In this document: positions 1-12,833 of the stretch, in pieces
Layout of the letters: each line of letters begins with the position of its first letter
Position numbering within the stretch: the stretch's first letter is position 1
Assembly (NCBI GenBank): GCA_037501455.1
Contig: CM074856.1
Location: 54,093,001 to 54,157,000, forward strand
Origin: Lantana camara
Lineage: Eukaryota; Streptophyta; Magnoliopsida; Lamiales; Verbenaceae
Length of the DNA stretch: 64,000 bases
Direction: 5' to 3'
The notes under the pieces: model-generated
Databases searched by the model: none
Told to the model about the DNA's origin: nothing
The model's input: only the letters and a program-made list of their open reading frames with translations
Made by a program: the position numbers and the translations under genes

Positions 1-1637
1 AGTCATGTAATGTTCGGGTGTACATTCAAGTTTCCAAATAACAATTAAACATATAATTAAAGCTACATGTATGATTCATGAACGTTAAGTTCGTATTTCA
101 AATTAATTAAGCATTTGGAATAATTATACCCACTCATATATATTCAAACAATTCTTAATTAAATCAATTAAGACAAGTAATCAACATGAAACGAGGCCCA
201 TAAAATCGATGAGTTAAGAATTCGAGTTTTCATATATCATAGATCATTTAATACATGCTTTCGTACACATTGGAATTCATATTGATCGACAAATCAAGCA
301 ATTGACAATTTATTGCAATTAAAACAATTAATTTCAATTAAATAGAAATACACAAAATAAATCACAATAAATCAACCGGGTATCCGATTGACGAACGGAA
401 AGCGGTGATAGACTCACCACGACGAAAGGAACACAATGTCCGGAAGTCACCGGAATGCCGCTACCGGAGCCGCCGGAACAGTCACCGGCCGCCACCGGAA
501 TACCGTCTCCGGTGGTCGGAAAAACCCCCGGAAGGACAGGAACGTACGTCTCGGCCTGCTCAACAAAACCCCTCAATCAATTTCAGAAAATGCCAAACAC
601 GCCGGACTTCATTGACGAAAAACCGAACTTAAATCCTAGTACGGAAACTGAAATTAAACGTAAACCGTAAAACCAAAATGGAATCCGAGCATACCATTGG
701 AACGCTTGTAACGAGCCCTACAAAAGCCCCAAGTCAAACCGCCGGAAAAACCGACGGAACAGTAACCGGTTCAGACTCGCCGGTTCACCACCGGTTCACC
801 GCCGGTCCGCCCCCAACGGCCGGTTCTCTGACCGCCACCACCACGAATAGATCGGACTCGACATCAGGAATAACTTTTGTGAAGGAAGCACCACCGAAAT
901 CGGCCGGAAAATGGCCGAACCGCCGCCCCAAAGCCGCGCCGCTGCGTCACCGCCGGAACCGCCACCTACGCCGAGATTCGCTCAAAAAGGAGGCCGAAAA
1001 TGGATCGGGAAGGGTCGAAAACGTGGGGTAGGGTGGTTGTTGGCCGGCGAGGGTCGCCGGAACGCCGCCGGCGTGGAGGCGGCGCAACCCGCCACCGTCG
1101 GACCACCGCTGCTCCGCCGCTGGTCACTTTCAGGCCACGAAACTGGTACGGTTGTGACGGGCTCGTCGAGCTGATGAACGCGGACTATTGGATCGTCGAA
1201 TTCCGTCGAGAAACGAGGGAGAACGGGCATGTGTGTGTTTTCACACCTTCACTGCATGTGAATAGTGACTGTCGCTGGAGAAGACGATGGCTGGAGCTGA
1301 TCTGATTTTTGGCACGCAAAACGAGGAAATCCGAGTATATATCTCGGGTCCTCGTACGCAGAAACGGTGGGAAGAAGGGGCTAACGAAGTCAGAATTGGG
1401 CAAACTTAGAGTCTACGGACTCGTCTCGATGCCCCAGACGCAAAGGAGGGGTCAAAGAAGTCAAAATCTCTACCAAACGAGAAGTGACCGGAAAACCCCT
1501 TAAAAGAAGAAAATTACAAAAAGGCCCTAACTCTAAAAGAGTTAAAAGTGGCCCACACAACGCACAATCACCTAATTAAACATATAAAAAGATTGAAAGG
1601 TGACGTACCTTATTTATCGGATGAGCGGGGCGTTACA
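1..1637 (-). mobile_element. Large LTR fragment (Del/Tekay-like), cut by the left window edge
   Basis: The minus strand begins at 1637 with TGTAACGCCCCGCTCATCC, an LTR-type TG start of the kind seen in large-LTR chromoviruses, and the block abruptly interrupts the protease region of the Tat element at 1638. The outer end and both target-site duplications cannot be checked because the block runs off the window. The stretch 420-1200 is rich in CCGG and gives short proline- and arginine-rich ORFs in many frames, with no recognisable domain. It is either the 5' part of a solo LTR or of a longer element. The lineage name is inference from the terminal motif and from the similar insertion at 4577-8307. 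Confidence 0.5.
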
Positions 1638-4576
1638 TAGAGCATATTGTAACACCCCGTGGGGTCGGTGAAACCTCCGACTGGCCCATGGTGGTTAGCT
1701 TAGATGTTCATAACCACATTGTAAAGAGGGTCTTAATTGATAGTGGAAGCTCCGTGAATGTTTTGCCTTACTCCACGTTTCAGAAAATGAACGTCGCAAA
1801 CATCCCGCTCGAACCCCTCAGAACAGCCCTCGTTGGCTTTGGGGGTTCCGAGATCGTCCCACGCTGACAAATTCGCTTGGCCACCTCTTTTGGTCGTGCC
1901 CCACAGCGAAAAACCTTAAATGTTCTCTACGTAGTGGTCGAGGTGGACCTGCCATACAACATCATCATTGGGCGCCCAGCCCTCGTCGACTTCAAAGCTG
2001 TAATTTCCACCTATCACCAGAAAGTCAAATTTCCCACCCCCGAGGGTACCGGAGAGGTACTGTGTAATGTTAAGGAGGCTTGGGAGTGCTACATACTTTC
2101 CCTTCGAAGGCATAAGCCCAAGCAACCTACCTAAGCAGGTTCCACCAAAAAGTCAGTTGACTTCCCCAAATTAGATGAAGATGGCCCCGAGCGCAAGAGG
2201 GCCAAACTCTACAAGAAGAAGAATAAAAAGAAGGCCGCAGGTAAACCCGCAAGTGCGGGGAATGCACCCCTCGGAGCGGTTGGGGATTCCTCCTCGGAAG
2301 AGGGGGAACATATACCCTCGGGAGATACCAGCGAGAACATCACGGGCAAGAAACGAGCGCTCGAACAGCCGAGGCCTGAAGTGCGAGTAGAACCTACGGA
2401 GAGCTTTCTGACCATCGAGTTGGAGCCTGGGAATCCTGATAAGATTACACAAATAGGTTCCGACCTCGACGGTCCCTCTCAGATTATGATGATTGAATTC
2501 TTGCGAGAAAATATTGATGTCTTTGCCTGGAAAGCTTCCGACCTCACCGGCATAGATCCGAGCGTTATTGTCCACAGACTGAACGTGGATCCGGCCTTCA
2601 AACCTGTAAAACAAAAGAAGAGAGATGTTCATGGGTTCCGGAAGCAGGTCATAGAGGAAGAGGTCAATAAACTGCTTGACGCTCAGTACATAGAAGAAAT
2701 TCTATATCCCAAATGGCTTTGCAATGTGGTGCTCGTTCCAAAGAGCGCCAACAAGTGGCGTATGTGCAATGACTTCACGGACCTCAACAAGGCATGTCCT
2801 AAGGATCCTTATCCACTACCTAGAATTGATCAGTTGGTGGATTCGACCGCTGGGTGTGAACTTATGAGCATGATGGATGCGTTCCAAGGATATTATCAGA
2901 TATTTATGGCTCTTGAAGATCGTCCCAAAACTGCATTCGTAGTCCATATGGGTGTTTATTGCTTTAAGGTTATGCCCTTTGGGCTCAAAAATGCAGGAGC
3001 GACATACCAACGCCTTGTCAACAGAATGTTCGAGTGTGAAATTGGAAAATCCATGGAAGTGTATGTGGACGACATGATCGTTAAAAGCGAACGCCAGTAT
3101 TCTCATCTGGAAGACCTCAAACGAGCGTTCAACATCCTGCGTCATTACGGTATGAAATTGAATCCCTCCAAATGTACATTTGGCGTGCGGGGTGGTAAAT
3201 TTTTGGGATACATGGCCAGCCAACGGGGCATAGAGGCCAACCCAGAGAAGATTAAAGCAATCCTGGACATACCCTCCCCTCGCAATCTAAGAGAGGTCCA
3301 GGTGCTTGTGGGTAAGATCATTTCATTAAACAGGTTCATCTCTCACTCAGCGGACAGGAATTTGCCCTTCTTTAAAATTTTGCGTAACGCTCGCAACTTT
3401 ACTTGGAATGAGGACTGTGAGAAAGCCTTACGGGACATGAAGCGGTACCTTTCGAGCGCGCCTTTGTTGATCAAACCTAACCCGGGGGAGGACTTGTTTA
3501 TCTATCTGTCCGTTTCCTCGGAAGCGACGAGCGCTGTCCTAGTGGCGATTCGGGAGCGCAAGCATATGCCGGTGTATTATTTAAGCAAAACTCTACAGGG
3601 CGCGGAGAAAAGATACATGGAAATAGAGAAGTTTGCTTTTGCGCTCGTCAATGCCTCTCGAAGGCTAAGGCCTTATTTTCAAGCACATTCCGTCGTGGTG
3701 CTCACAGATCAGCCCCTCAAGCAGGTGCTGGCAAAGCCGGACTTCTCAGGGAGATTAATCAAATGGTCAATTGAACTTAGTCAATTTGACATCACCTTCG
3801 AGCCTCGTACGACGATACAGGCCCAGGTCTTGGCCGACCTATTGGTGGAACGTTTCAACTTAGATATCGTGCCCTCAGCAGAAGATGGTTTGTGGCTTCT
3901 GCACACAGATGGTTCCTCGACCTCACAAGGGGGGGGAGCCGGGGTGACCCTCAGGGACCCTCTCAGAGCTGAAGTTGACTATGCAATCAAGCTGGCGTTC
4001 CAAGTCACTAACAACGAAGCTGAGTATGAGGCCCTCATCCAGGGGCTCAGGATTGCACTCCAAAACGGCGCCACTCGGGTCACTGCATATGTTGATTCGC
4101 AGTTGATCGCGAGTCAAATTGACGGTTCTTATGAGGCTTGAGAAACCACCATGGTGCAATATCTGGCGAGCGCTAAGGAGGTGATAGCTAAATTCAAGGA
4201 GTTCCACCTTTTACAGGTCCCAAGGGCAGAAAATGAACGTGCTGACGCCCTCTCAAAGTTCACAGCCGCCCTGGATGGTTCTTGCAAGCGCGGTGTTACA
4301 TTTCTTAGAACGGAGGAGCCGCTGATAAGTAGAGGCAAACCTTCGAAGGAGGTGAATACGATTGACCCCTCCGAGCCTTGTTGGCTCGACGAAATTATCA
4401 GATTCATCCAGGATGGAACCAGCCCAAGCGACAAGGTTGAGGCTCGGAAAATCAGAAACAAGGCCCCTCGCTTTTCATTGGACGCCGAGGGTAGATTATT
4501 CAAGCGGTCCTTCCAGGGCCCACCGTTGAGATGCTTGAGACCCTCACAAGCCAAGGAAGTTTTAGAACATGTGCAC
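1638..4576 (+). pseudogene. Tat pol, protease to second RNase H (copy 1, broken)
   Basis: The aspartic protease shows the motif DSGSSVNVLP at about 1740-1770. In-frame stops follow near 1865 (TGA) and 2132 (TAA). A long open stretch from 2381 to 4141 encodes reverse transcriptase with an intact YVDD catalytic motif (3062-3073), the connection and first RNase H (around YYLSKTLQGAEKRY), then a second RNase H of archaeal type: LLHTDGSS, NNEAEYEALIQGL and AYVDSQL carry the expected acidic residues. A TGA at 4139-4141 stops it where the sister copy has Arg. Coding similarity continues to 4576, where a 3.7-kb insertion splits the link to integrase. The dual RNase H is an established Tat-lineage trait. 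Confidence 0.88.
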
Positions 4577-7500
4577 TGTAACATCCCGATGGTTCGGATT
4601 TCCAGGTACGCCGTAACGAGAGGGTTTTATGTGCTTTAAATTATTTAATTACGTATTTGAATGCTATTTTAATGCTTATATGATTATTTGAATTTATATG
4701 AAATTAATTGTTTATATTTATGAACTTTGATTTTAAACGTTTAAGTTTGCATGCTCGTAATTTGCTCGTTATGTGCCGGAATTCAATTCCGATTTTTGTG
4801 AAATTTTGGTATGCGTGATATACGTGAGTTACGAATGTGTTTGCATGCTCGTTTTAAGTTTTCGTGTTCGTTTATCGAGGTTTTAAACCTTAAGTATTTG
4901 ACGAGGGACATGAGGGCCTAACTAGTTTTAGCGCGCCTCTTGTTCCGGAGGCCATAACTTGAGCTAGGGAATTCGGATTCGAATTCCGGAAGATGCGTTG
5001 GACTCGTAACGAAGAGATTAAGCCAAGGAACCAGATTTGGTATTTTTATAAGCTCGTTTAGACACTCGTTTTTCGCCCGGAACGAACAGCTTGTGCTTAA
5101 GCCACCTTCTTTGACTAGTCATGTACTTGTGGGCCCATTTTAACCATGCTTAAACTTTAACCCTTGGTTTATTTGATCTTTAATCACTCCTATCTCTTCC
5201 CTACCTCTCCATTTCGGACCACACACCCCAAGGAGAAGGAAAATCTGCTGCAAATGGAGAAAAGAAGAAGAAGAAAGAAGCCCTCTCCCATGTCTTGTGA
5301 TTTTTGAAGCCAATCTTCTCCATACTTCTTCATATCTTCAAGGTATGTATATTTTTGTATTCTATACCCTTTTATACAAGTTTTGATCCATTTAATACTT
5401 GTTTTGCATAAGATTTAATTAGGGTTTGGGTAGGAGCATGAATAGGGACTTTTGGGGATTTTTGTTCTTATGAGCTAACTTGCTTTATGGCTGTTTCCCT
5501 TGCCTTAAACTGATTATATGGACTTGTTTCTTTGGTCATTTGATGCTCAACTGATAGTATATGATGTTAGGATGGTTTGTTCTTGAGATCCTTTGATGAA
5601 ATTATGAGTTTTTGATCCTCAAACTTAAGCTAGAAAATCTGCTCTCCTGTTTTGGAACCGCTGTGACGTTTTGTGCTTCGTTGCTTGAGCTAATGACTTC
5701 CAATTCGTGTGAATTTGCATGGAGATGTTGTATACTAATTGGTTTATATGTTAGTCCTGATCTTGCAAGTTTTTAGATCCATTTTCAGTTCCTAATCGAA
5801 GCATGATGGCCTGTTTGTATGCTATGCGCGAACCGAACTGCTGCTGTTGCATTTAGTGATTTCTTGGTGGTTCTAATGTGCTCCAATTCGTGTCAATTTG
5901 CATATACATGGAGTATATTAGTTGCTTATCATGTTAGTGTTCATCCCCTAAAGTTTTAGCTTCTTATTCAGCCCCTTAGTACTTGATCATGGCATGATTG
6001 AACCAATTGAACTCATATGTCCGTTTTTGGCGCTCCAGAGTTGCTGCATGATTTCGGTGACCTTAACGCGTGATTTAGCCTTTGAGTTCTAAATGAAATA
6101 TGTTCCTAACATGCTAAATATGTTGTATATCAAGTTTCATAATATTTGGAGTTTATTTGCTATGCTTTTGGACTAATTTTGTTTAGGGTCAGTTTTGCCA
6201 GTAAAACTTTGTATGCGATTTTGGCCTGTACCGAGACACCCCCGTGTCTCATTTGCATTGAAAAGTGAGACACGGGCGTGTCATGCTTCCTGGGCCTGAC
6301 TGTACTGAGCCACGGGCGTGGCTCAGTTTAGCTAAGTTGAGGGACACCCCGTGTCCCTCCCCCTGCGCAGCCCTTGGTTTTCCTTTTCGGTTTTTGGTTT
6401 GTTTCACCTCTTTGATGCCTTTATCTTCATTTGTGATGAACTATGAACTTGTTTTAATATGTGTTGGGAGTATTGTGGTTCAATTTCATAACATTTGGGT
6501 GAGATTTAGGCATGCTTTTGTTGAATGCCGTTTATGGGTGTTTTGTGGCGTTTGTGATTTCCATAACCCATTTCCCTCATCTTGTGATTTGTTCTTGCTT
6601 TCAAACTTTGGAGATATGTTATATGAGGTAATAGGGTGTATGTAGTAGAGTTTTGTGTAAGATTGAGTACGTTTGAATGTGTGTCGAACTTAATTTACTT
6701 TAATGCTCTTATTTGTCTAAATGTTAGATCTTGTGCCTTGAATTTCTTGAATTGATTGGAAACGTGTAATTATGAATTCGAATGAAAGTGAGCGAAGGAT
6801 TGAATGACTTGATTATATGATTTAAATTCCTTAATAGTGCACATGAACGTGTTCATGACATAATATCATCTTTTATGCAATCATACGCATTCGCCGACCG
6901 TCAATATGGTTCATTTGAGTCTAAGTTTGCCTCTTGCTCTTTGTTTTGCTCTTAGGTTCGTTCCGTTGTTGAGGAAGTGGTTCGTTTGACTCCTTTTGGT
7001 CCATTTTGGTTGGTTTGCTCGTCCAGGTGAGGTTTTCTTTCCTTTTAGTTATGATGACCTAAGACCCTAATTGAATTTCGAACCCGCATCCGACTTATAT
7101 ATATATATATATAGATATGTGTTTGGATACGTATTTTGTGGGATTTGTCCCGTTTGTCTTAAGAATTTGAAAACGCTTTTATAAGTATATAAGCTCTATT
7201 TTCTTTTGTTTTGACAAGCTTTGTTAAGTGTGTGTGTGTTTGTAAGCGTGATAAGATTTGTGGATAAGCTTCGCCTGGCAAGTGTAAGTGTAAGTGTAAG
7301 TTTGGGCCCCGGAGAAGTGGTATGTGATCCCGGGTCGGCCATGGGGTCGCCGGGCTCTCTCATCAACACGACTCCACAAAAGGGAGACTTCGCCCATCCT
7401 CGGGAGATCGAGGGAAAGACGGGTCTTCTTGAGCCGGCGGTGTGCTTAGTGACCCGTCGAAGGAGCGGACGGATCCCCCGTCTTATTCAGTTTTTCAGCA

Positions 7501-8307
7501 GGGGTTGAGAGGGGCACCTCTCTCCCCAAAACGGTGTTGGGGTGGAGTTGGGATATGATTTGTTTTGTTTTCGTTTCGCCTTGGTGTATGGAGTAAGTAA
7601 GGGAGATGGATTTAAGCTTTCAGTTCGTTATGTCTTCGTTTAGGGTTGTGAAACGGGGGCGGATTTCTAAACTCTAAAACTTGACTGAATTTGGCCTTCG
7701 GCTCCAAACTTCTTTCTTTATATATTTTACCACGGGTTAAATGTCATAGAATGCAAAAACCACGCCCGGTTCACGAACCCCTCTCAGCTTTGTATTTGCT
7801 TTGCTCTTACATATATGTATGGGTGCGTGTGTTAGCCCCCTCACCAGTCTCTAGGACTGACCCTCGTTATTTCTATCTTTTTCCCCCTTTTAATTTGAGT
7901 TGCAGGTACCCGTTCTGTGGTGTTGGAGCTAGGCGGTTGTCTTTGAGTCGGGGTTGAGGAGAGCTTGAGTCTCATGCATTGTATTTTCATTTTATTTATG
8001 CATTTAGACTAATCCTGAATTATGTATAAGTTATGCTTTAAATTCGAAATTGTAAAGTTTGTATAACTTGAATAGAAAGTTTGATATGTCTTGAGTATGT
8101 TTATTTGCCTTATGAGATTCTGGTGTTTCCGCATTCGTTACTTGTTTTATTGCGTGCTCTGAGTAGGGTCTAGACCGCCTAGCTTAGGTTGGATTTTTGT
8201 TTGTGACCCGTTCGCCCTGGCTTGATACGTGGTCGGAGTTCCCATTTCGCTTCACGTGTTGGGTTACGGTGCGGGGGATGTGGCGCCCTTCGCTCCGGGG
8301 TGTTACA
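4577..8307 (+). mobile_element. Probable 3.7-kb solo LTR inserted in pol
   Basis: The insert starts TGTAACATCCCG and ends GGTGTTACA, so it has TG...CA ends and terminal inverted bases, and it is flanked by a perfect 5-bp duplication TGCAC (4572-4576 and 8308-8312). Removing it restores the pol reading from the second RNase H into integrase. No gag or pol domain is visible inside, so a solo LTR of a large-LTR gypsy element (Del/Tekay type) fits best; a non-autonomous LARD is an alternative. It contains a pyrimidine-rich stretch at 5160-5340, hairpin-forming repeats at 6233-6361, a TA repeat near 7095-7115 and GC-rich short ORFs at 7221-7508 that I do not regard as genes. Confidence 0.8.
6233..6361. 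repeat. Cluster of four short GC-rich hairpins
   Basis: Four consecutive perfect or near-perfect palindromes built around ACACGGGCGTGT-like cores lie within about 130 bases: near 6233-6250, 6265-6283, 6306-6327 and 6340-6361. Each has arms of about 6-9 bases (for example GAGACAC facing GTGTCTC). They sit in the middle of the 3.7-kb LTR. Function is unknown. Confidence 0.75.
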
Positions 8308-9306
8308 TGCACGATGGAAGTTGTGGGAACCACTCGGGCGGTCGAATCCTGGCAAAGAAAGTTTTAAGGAGTGGGTTCTACTGGCCCTCGGTGTTGCAGG
8401 ATACCATTAGCTACTCCAAAAAATATCCTAAGTGCCAGTTTCATTCCAACACCCCTCAATTGCTGGCGGCTCAAATGATTCCTATTGATGTTTCATGGCC
8501 CTTTGATCAATGGGGCATTGATATTGTGGGACCCCTCCCAATGGCGGTCGGACAAAGGAAATTCGTAATACTCGCTGTGGATTACTTCACTAAGTGGGCC
8601 GAAGCTGAAGCAGTCGCGAAAATAACGTTCAAGGTTGTAAGGGACTTCATTTGGAAGAACATCATTTGCAGGTACGGCATCCCGAGGGTAATCATCTCGG
8701 ATAATGGATCCCAATTCATTGCCGCTGACATACGGGATTGGTGTTACGAACTTGGGATTGAGCAGCGCTTCACTTCTGTGGGCCACCCTCAGGCCAACGG
8801 TCAAGCGGAGGTAACCAATCGAACAATACTCCAGCATCTGAAGACGATGCTCGAGAGTAAGAAGGGAGAATGGGCTGAAGAACTCTAAGGAGCCCTGTGG
8901 GCGTACCGTACAACCCCGCGAGCGGCAACAGGAGAAGCCCCTTACTCCCTCGTTTATGGTTCCGAGGCTATGATACCTGCGGAAATTGCCAAAGAATCCG
9001 CACGCGTTACCTATTTCGAGCCTGCTGACAATGAGGTCAATCGAGCGTTCGAATTGGATTTGCTGGACGAAAGGAGGAATACTGCTTGGGCTCGCATCCA
9101 CAAATACAAAGCCACCGTAGCCCACCAGTATAACAAACGTGTTAAAGAGAGGACTTTCCAGCTAGGGGACTTGGTCCTAAAAAAAGTTGAAGTCTCCAAA
9201 CATGTGGGTAAATTGGACTCCAATTGGGAAGGCCCCTTCAAAGTCATTCAGCGATTCGAGCAACAGAAGGCCTACTCCGTGTCGAGCATCCTCCACGTCG
9301 AGCGGC
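8308..9306 (+). pseudogene. Tat integrase (copy 1, broken)
   Basis: This continues pol after the LTR insertion. The zinc-binding end (KCQFH), the catalytic core with WGIDIVGPLP, ISDNGSQF and the Glu in QANGQAEV, and the C-terminal GPF-type region (KERTFQLGDLVLKKVE, WEGPFKVI) are readable in one main frame. An in-frame TAA at 8886-8888 replaces a Gln codon of the sister copy (CAA to TAA), and the extreme C-terminus drifts out of frame after about 9260, ending in a TAA near 9314. Integrase would insert the cDNA copy; this one cannot give a full protein. Confidence 0.87.
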
Positions 9307-10146
9307 CTACGTAATACCCCAATCGCTCCGAAACAACGCTGTCTAGGTATTGGGAACCCTCCGCCCGGAATAGTTTGATGATTCGTAAGTGTATAAGGTT
9401 CTAAGATCGAGCGTGTCAAACAACGGGATGCAAAACGCCTAATTTACGCCAACTGGGTGCTCGTCGCTCCAGTTCGCACTCGTAAACCCCCGATGACCCT
9501 CAGCCTCTTGAGTAAAAGCACACTCGTAAAATAATGGATCCTAAATCAATCCTTTCATGGATCCCTCTAAGTGACGCTAACCCCACGGACACGCTCGCTT
9601 TGATCCCATACTTAGCAAATCCTACTGTTGATTTCTAAGTATATACGACTCACTGGAGCGTTCAAAATGAAGGTGCGTATTATTGGGGCCAACACTTAGG
9701 CAAAGCACCAGAGGTTTCCTAAGTTCAAGTTCGAGCCTTACTACGGGTACGGTCAGAGAACCCCTATGGAAACACCCTCGCACCTATACTTGCGTCCCTC
9801 AAATCACTGGACGCTAACAAACCCTAGACTAATGGTGCATGGGGATAAGTGCCAGGGAACCTTCAAAAGAAACCCCCTCGTGCGCATACACTCGCGTCAC
9901 AGATGAACAAGAACGACAAGTATACAGTCGCCGAGCGCGACGAAACAACAGCATATCCAATCCATATTTAAGAACAAAAGAAAGCACGCAAACATTCCAA
10001 CAGCGACAGAAGAACTCGAATATATGAGAAGAAGCATAAAGTAATCCAAAACATTCAGAAGAAAGTTAAATACAGACATTAATTGTTCATGAATAGGAAA
10101 AGGAAATTAAACTGGCAAGGATAGGGAATCAACAACCAAGGGATTG
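9307..10146. other. Non-coding 3' region of Tat copy 1 between pol and the antisense gene
   Basis: No ORF with recognisable similarity. The stretch has scattered repeats of CCTCGCAC/CTCGCG-type motifs and separates the convergent ends of pol (plus) and the antisense gene (minus). In copy 2 the equivalent place is filled by an 88-bp tandem array, so the two copies differ strongly here, as expected for the hypervariable 3' untranslated region of this lineage. Confidence 0.6.
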
Positions 10147-12833
10147 TCACTGGGCTTGAGAGTCAGGCTCTGGAGGGGCGGTCGCAAGAGGAACTGGGGC
10201 CAATACGTTGGCGTTAGAAGTTTGGGCCTCGCCTGGTTCCTCGATGACCACTTCATCCATGACGGTGCCCTCGTCCTCTATTTGGATAGGCTCGGGGCCT
10301 AGAGAATTGGCAGCTATGAATTCCCGTTGGAGCATTTGCACCAAATCTTGGTACTCCGGCTCTGCCAAGCTCTCAATAGGATCCTCGTCTTGGACCATGG
10401 GTTTGCAGTTCTCATCTAGGTCCATGTTCAAGCGCTTGTCGGTTCGAGCACTGTCAGGAGCCAGGCCAAGCTTCACCATTTGCCCGATCGCTTTACGGAA
10501 GAAGCGTCGAGCGTTATCAAAGCACTGGATGTTGGCTGCGAACACAAAAGCTTTGGAACGCACGAATTTCATTGCTGTGTCCCAGGAGACCTTCGCCGCC
10601 AGTCCTTCCACTTTCCCCTGCAGATCAGCGAGGGCCTTCTTAGTATCTTCATTTTGGCGAGTGCTCTCTGCCAACTGTGTGCTCAACTCCCTATTCTGGA
10701 CCCTCAGTTGGTCGGGCTCCACCTTCAACTCCCTATAACGCTCATCGAGGGTAAGATAGGCCGCGTCCGCCTTCTGCAGATTCTCCCTCAGCCTGTCCTT
10801 CTCAAGGTTGGCTTCAGTCAGTTGAGCGTGGACATGGTTGTAATCCTCTTGCAATTGAACGGGGTCGGAGGCTCGCAACAATCTTTTATACTTGGCCTTA
10901 TGCTCGGAGTAGGCCTGCGCTCGCCCCTGCAGGTTCTTCAACCTAGGGATTACCTCCTGGAAAGTCAGAAACAAAAGTTAGCGTTAAAATTGGAGTACTG
11001 GAAGTTGGAATTCCCCATAGAATATTAAGGACTCACCGTTAGAAGGGCGTGACAAGCGTTGTCAGCAACACGAGCGGCGTCGTACTCGTTCAGCTTATCG
11101 TGATCGCCGGAGAATTGGAGTTTTCCGACGATGTCCGAAACGAGGTTTACAGAGTAGGCACTCTTCTTCAGAAGTACCGGACCCTCGGTCCGCTGGCGCT
11201 TGTAGCGAGCATCGCCCTTGCAGCCCATCTTCCAGAAATGTTCATCTTCTAATGAAGAAGTGTCGCTGCCCTCGGCTCTGTGCCCCACCACCACTTCTTT
11301 TCCCTTGCCGAAAATTGGGATGGAGTCTGGCAGCCTCTTCCTCTTCCCTTGACAGTCGGCCCGGATGGTTTTGTGGATACGTACCACTTCCCCCGAGCGA
11401 TTGCGAGAGCCGTTCGAACTCAGTGAAATTGGACCTTCGGGGGCCGTCGGCGGAGGAGTAGCCCCACGGACGCTATCAACCGTTAAATCCTCAATAGGGC
11501 CCCTAGGGGGAGCTTGGTTCTCCGCACCTCCGTGAGCGCCATTATGGCCGCGGCCGGCTCCTCGTCTAGTTCCCCTCCCCCTTGGAGCGTTGGGAGGACG
11601 AATTTGCTGTTGTCGCGGGGGCTGAGGGTTAGCGGCTGGTCCCTGAGCTCCTAGAATACGAGAAAGAGCCTCTGCATTCATACCTTGGGATAGTATTCGG
11701 ACACCTGCAAGAAAGAAGATACGAGCGTCAAAGGTTGGTTGTTTGGATCACGGACACAAGAGTATAGCAATCACACCAAGTTAGGAGACTATTCTAAAAG
11801 TTAGAGCAGTTAGTTCCTAGAATCTAACCGTCGAGGGCCATGATGTCAGCGGGGAGGGTTGATTATCATATCTGGGGGGCAAGACAAGCCAGAACGGAAC
11901 AGCACTTCCTCGTTCTTCATCAAGACCTCAGCTTTAATCCACTTTTTCTCACTCCTCATCTCAAGGGCTAATCCCTTTGCCCAATCCTCAAAGGTTTTAT
12001 TCCTTACCCTTTCCCTAATCAAAGGACCCTCGCCATGTATTAACCACCCTCGGTGGACCCCAAAAATTCCCCCGGGGGCCCCCACGAAGAAGTACCTTTC
12101 CTTCCAATGCTCGCCATAAGAAGTGGATGGGGAATCTATCATCTTAAAGCCCGATTTGGCTTAGGCATAATAAAATCCATCTGTGGGAGACGAGCGTGGG
12201 GAGCGGGCCACTTGTATTAAACTGTCAAAATTAGCGATCGAGGGTTCGTGGTCTAGGGCTCTCATGGGGAATACCGCTTCGTCCCAATACACTTTGGCCC
12301 TCAAATCCTCCAAATCGTTGAGGGTCAGAATGCTCTCAATCACATCTGGAGATCTGTCTGTTTGGTGGAGGTTATTTTGGCTCACTCGAGTTGCAGGCTC
12401 CTTTCCCTTTCTCTGACGTTTTCTGGAGGGTTCAGCCTCAACGTAACGCCCGGACGGCCCTGCACCACCCTCGAGGGCTTCTACTGCCACTGTGACCCTG
12501 TGATCCTGAGACCGGACAACACTGTTAAGCACGGGGAGCACTTTCTCCCCTTGCCTTTGCATCTCCATCACGTTGTTCATCTCTTCGAAAAGATCGTTTA
12601 CCCCCTCAGGATCACTCTCGTTCATCCCTTGAACGGCGGCATCCAGCTCGTCATCCCCAGCCTCTGTCGGTGCCCTTGCTAGCGGGATGGCCATGGGAAC
12701 GGCGCTGCCTGGGGAGGCCCTCGCCAGTGGAACGGCCACGGGAACATTATCGTTAGGAGAGGAACTCCCGACAGACATCTCCTCCAGTTCCCTCACATAA
12801 TCCCTATCAACGTTGTCCGCCATGGCAGTTTTT
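10147..12833 (-). pseudogene. Three-exon antisense gene of Tat copy 1
   Basis: Read on the minus strand: exon 1 12833-11829 (ATG at 12833, MADNVDRDYV), exon 2 11704-11037, exon 3 10956-10147. Exon 1 ends G|GTTAGATTCT, exon 2 is entered after TTTCTTGCAG and left at ACG|GTGAGT, exon 3 is entered after CTTTCCAG; the same three junctions recur in copy 2. Exon 1 resembles the 'putative gypsy type transposon' (Transposase_28) family; exon 2 is basic, rich in Arg, Gly and Pro; exon 3 is a long coiled coil (about residues 1-140 of that exon) followed by an acidic Pro-rich tail. Compared with copy 2, exon 1 lacks about 60-65 residues and has an in-frame TAA near 12161 plus a 1-nt shift near its end, so this copy is probably dead. 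Antisense ORFs are known in Grande and relatives; their role is not settled. Confidence 0.75.

Noticed and set aside
405..1503. Overlapping proline/arginine-rich ORFs in CCGG-rich DNA
   Set aside because: Short, in several frames on both strands, no domain; they result from high GC content inside an LTR fragment.
7221..7508. 95-codon ORF in the 3.7-kb LTR
   Set aside because: GC-rich part of an LTR without gag or pol likeness; start context and composition unconvincing.
10208..11028. Plus-strand ORFs opposite exon 3 of the antisense gene
   Set aside because: Mirror frames of the coiled-coil exon; the minus-strand reading has splice sites and a homologue in copy 2.
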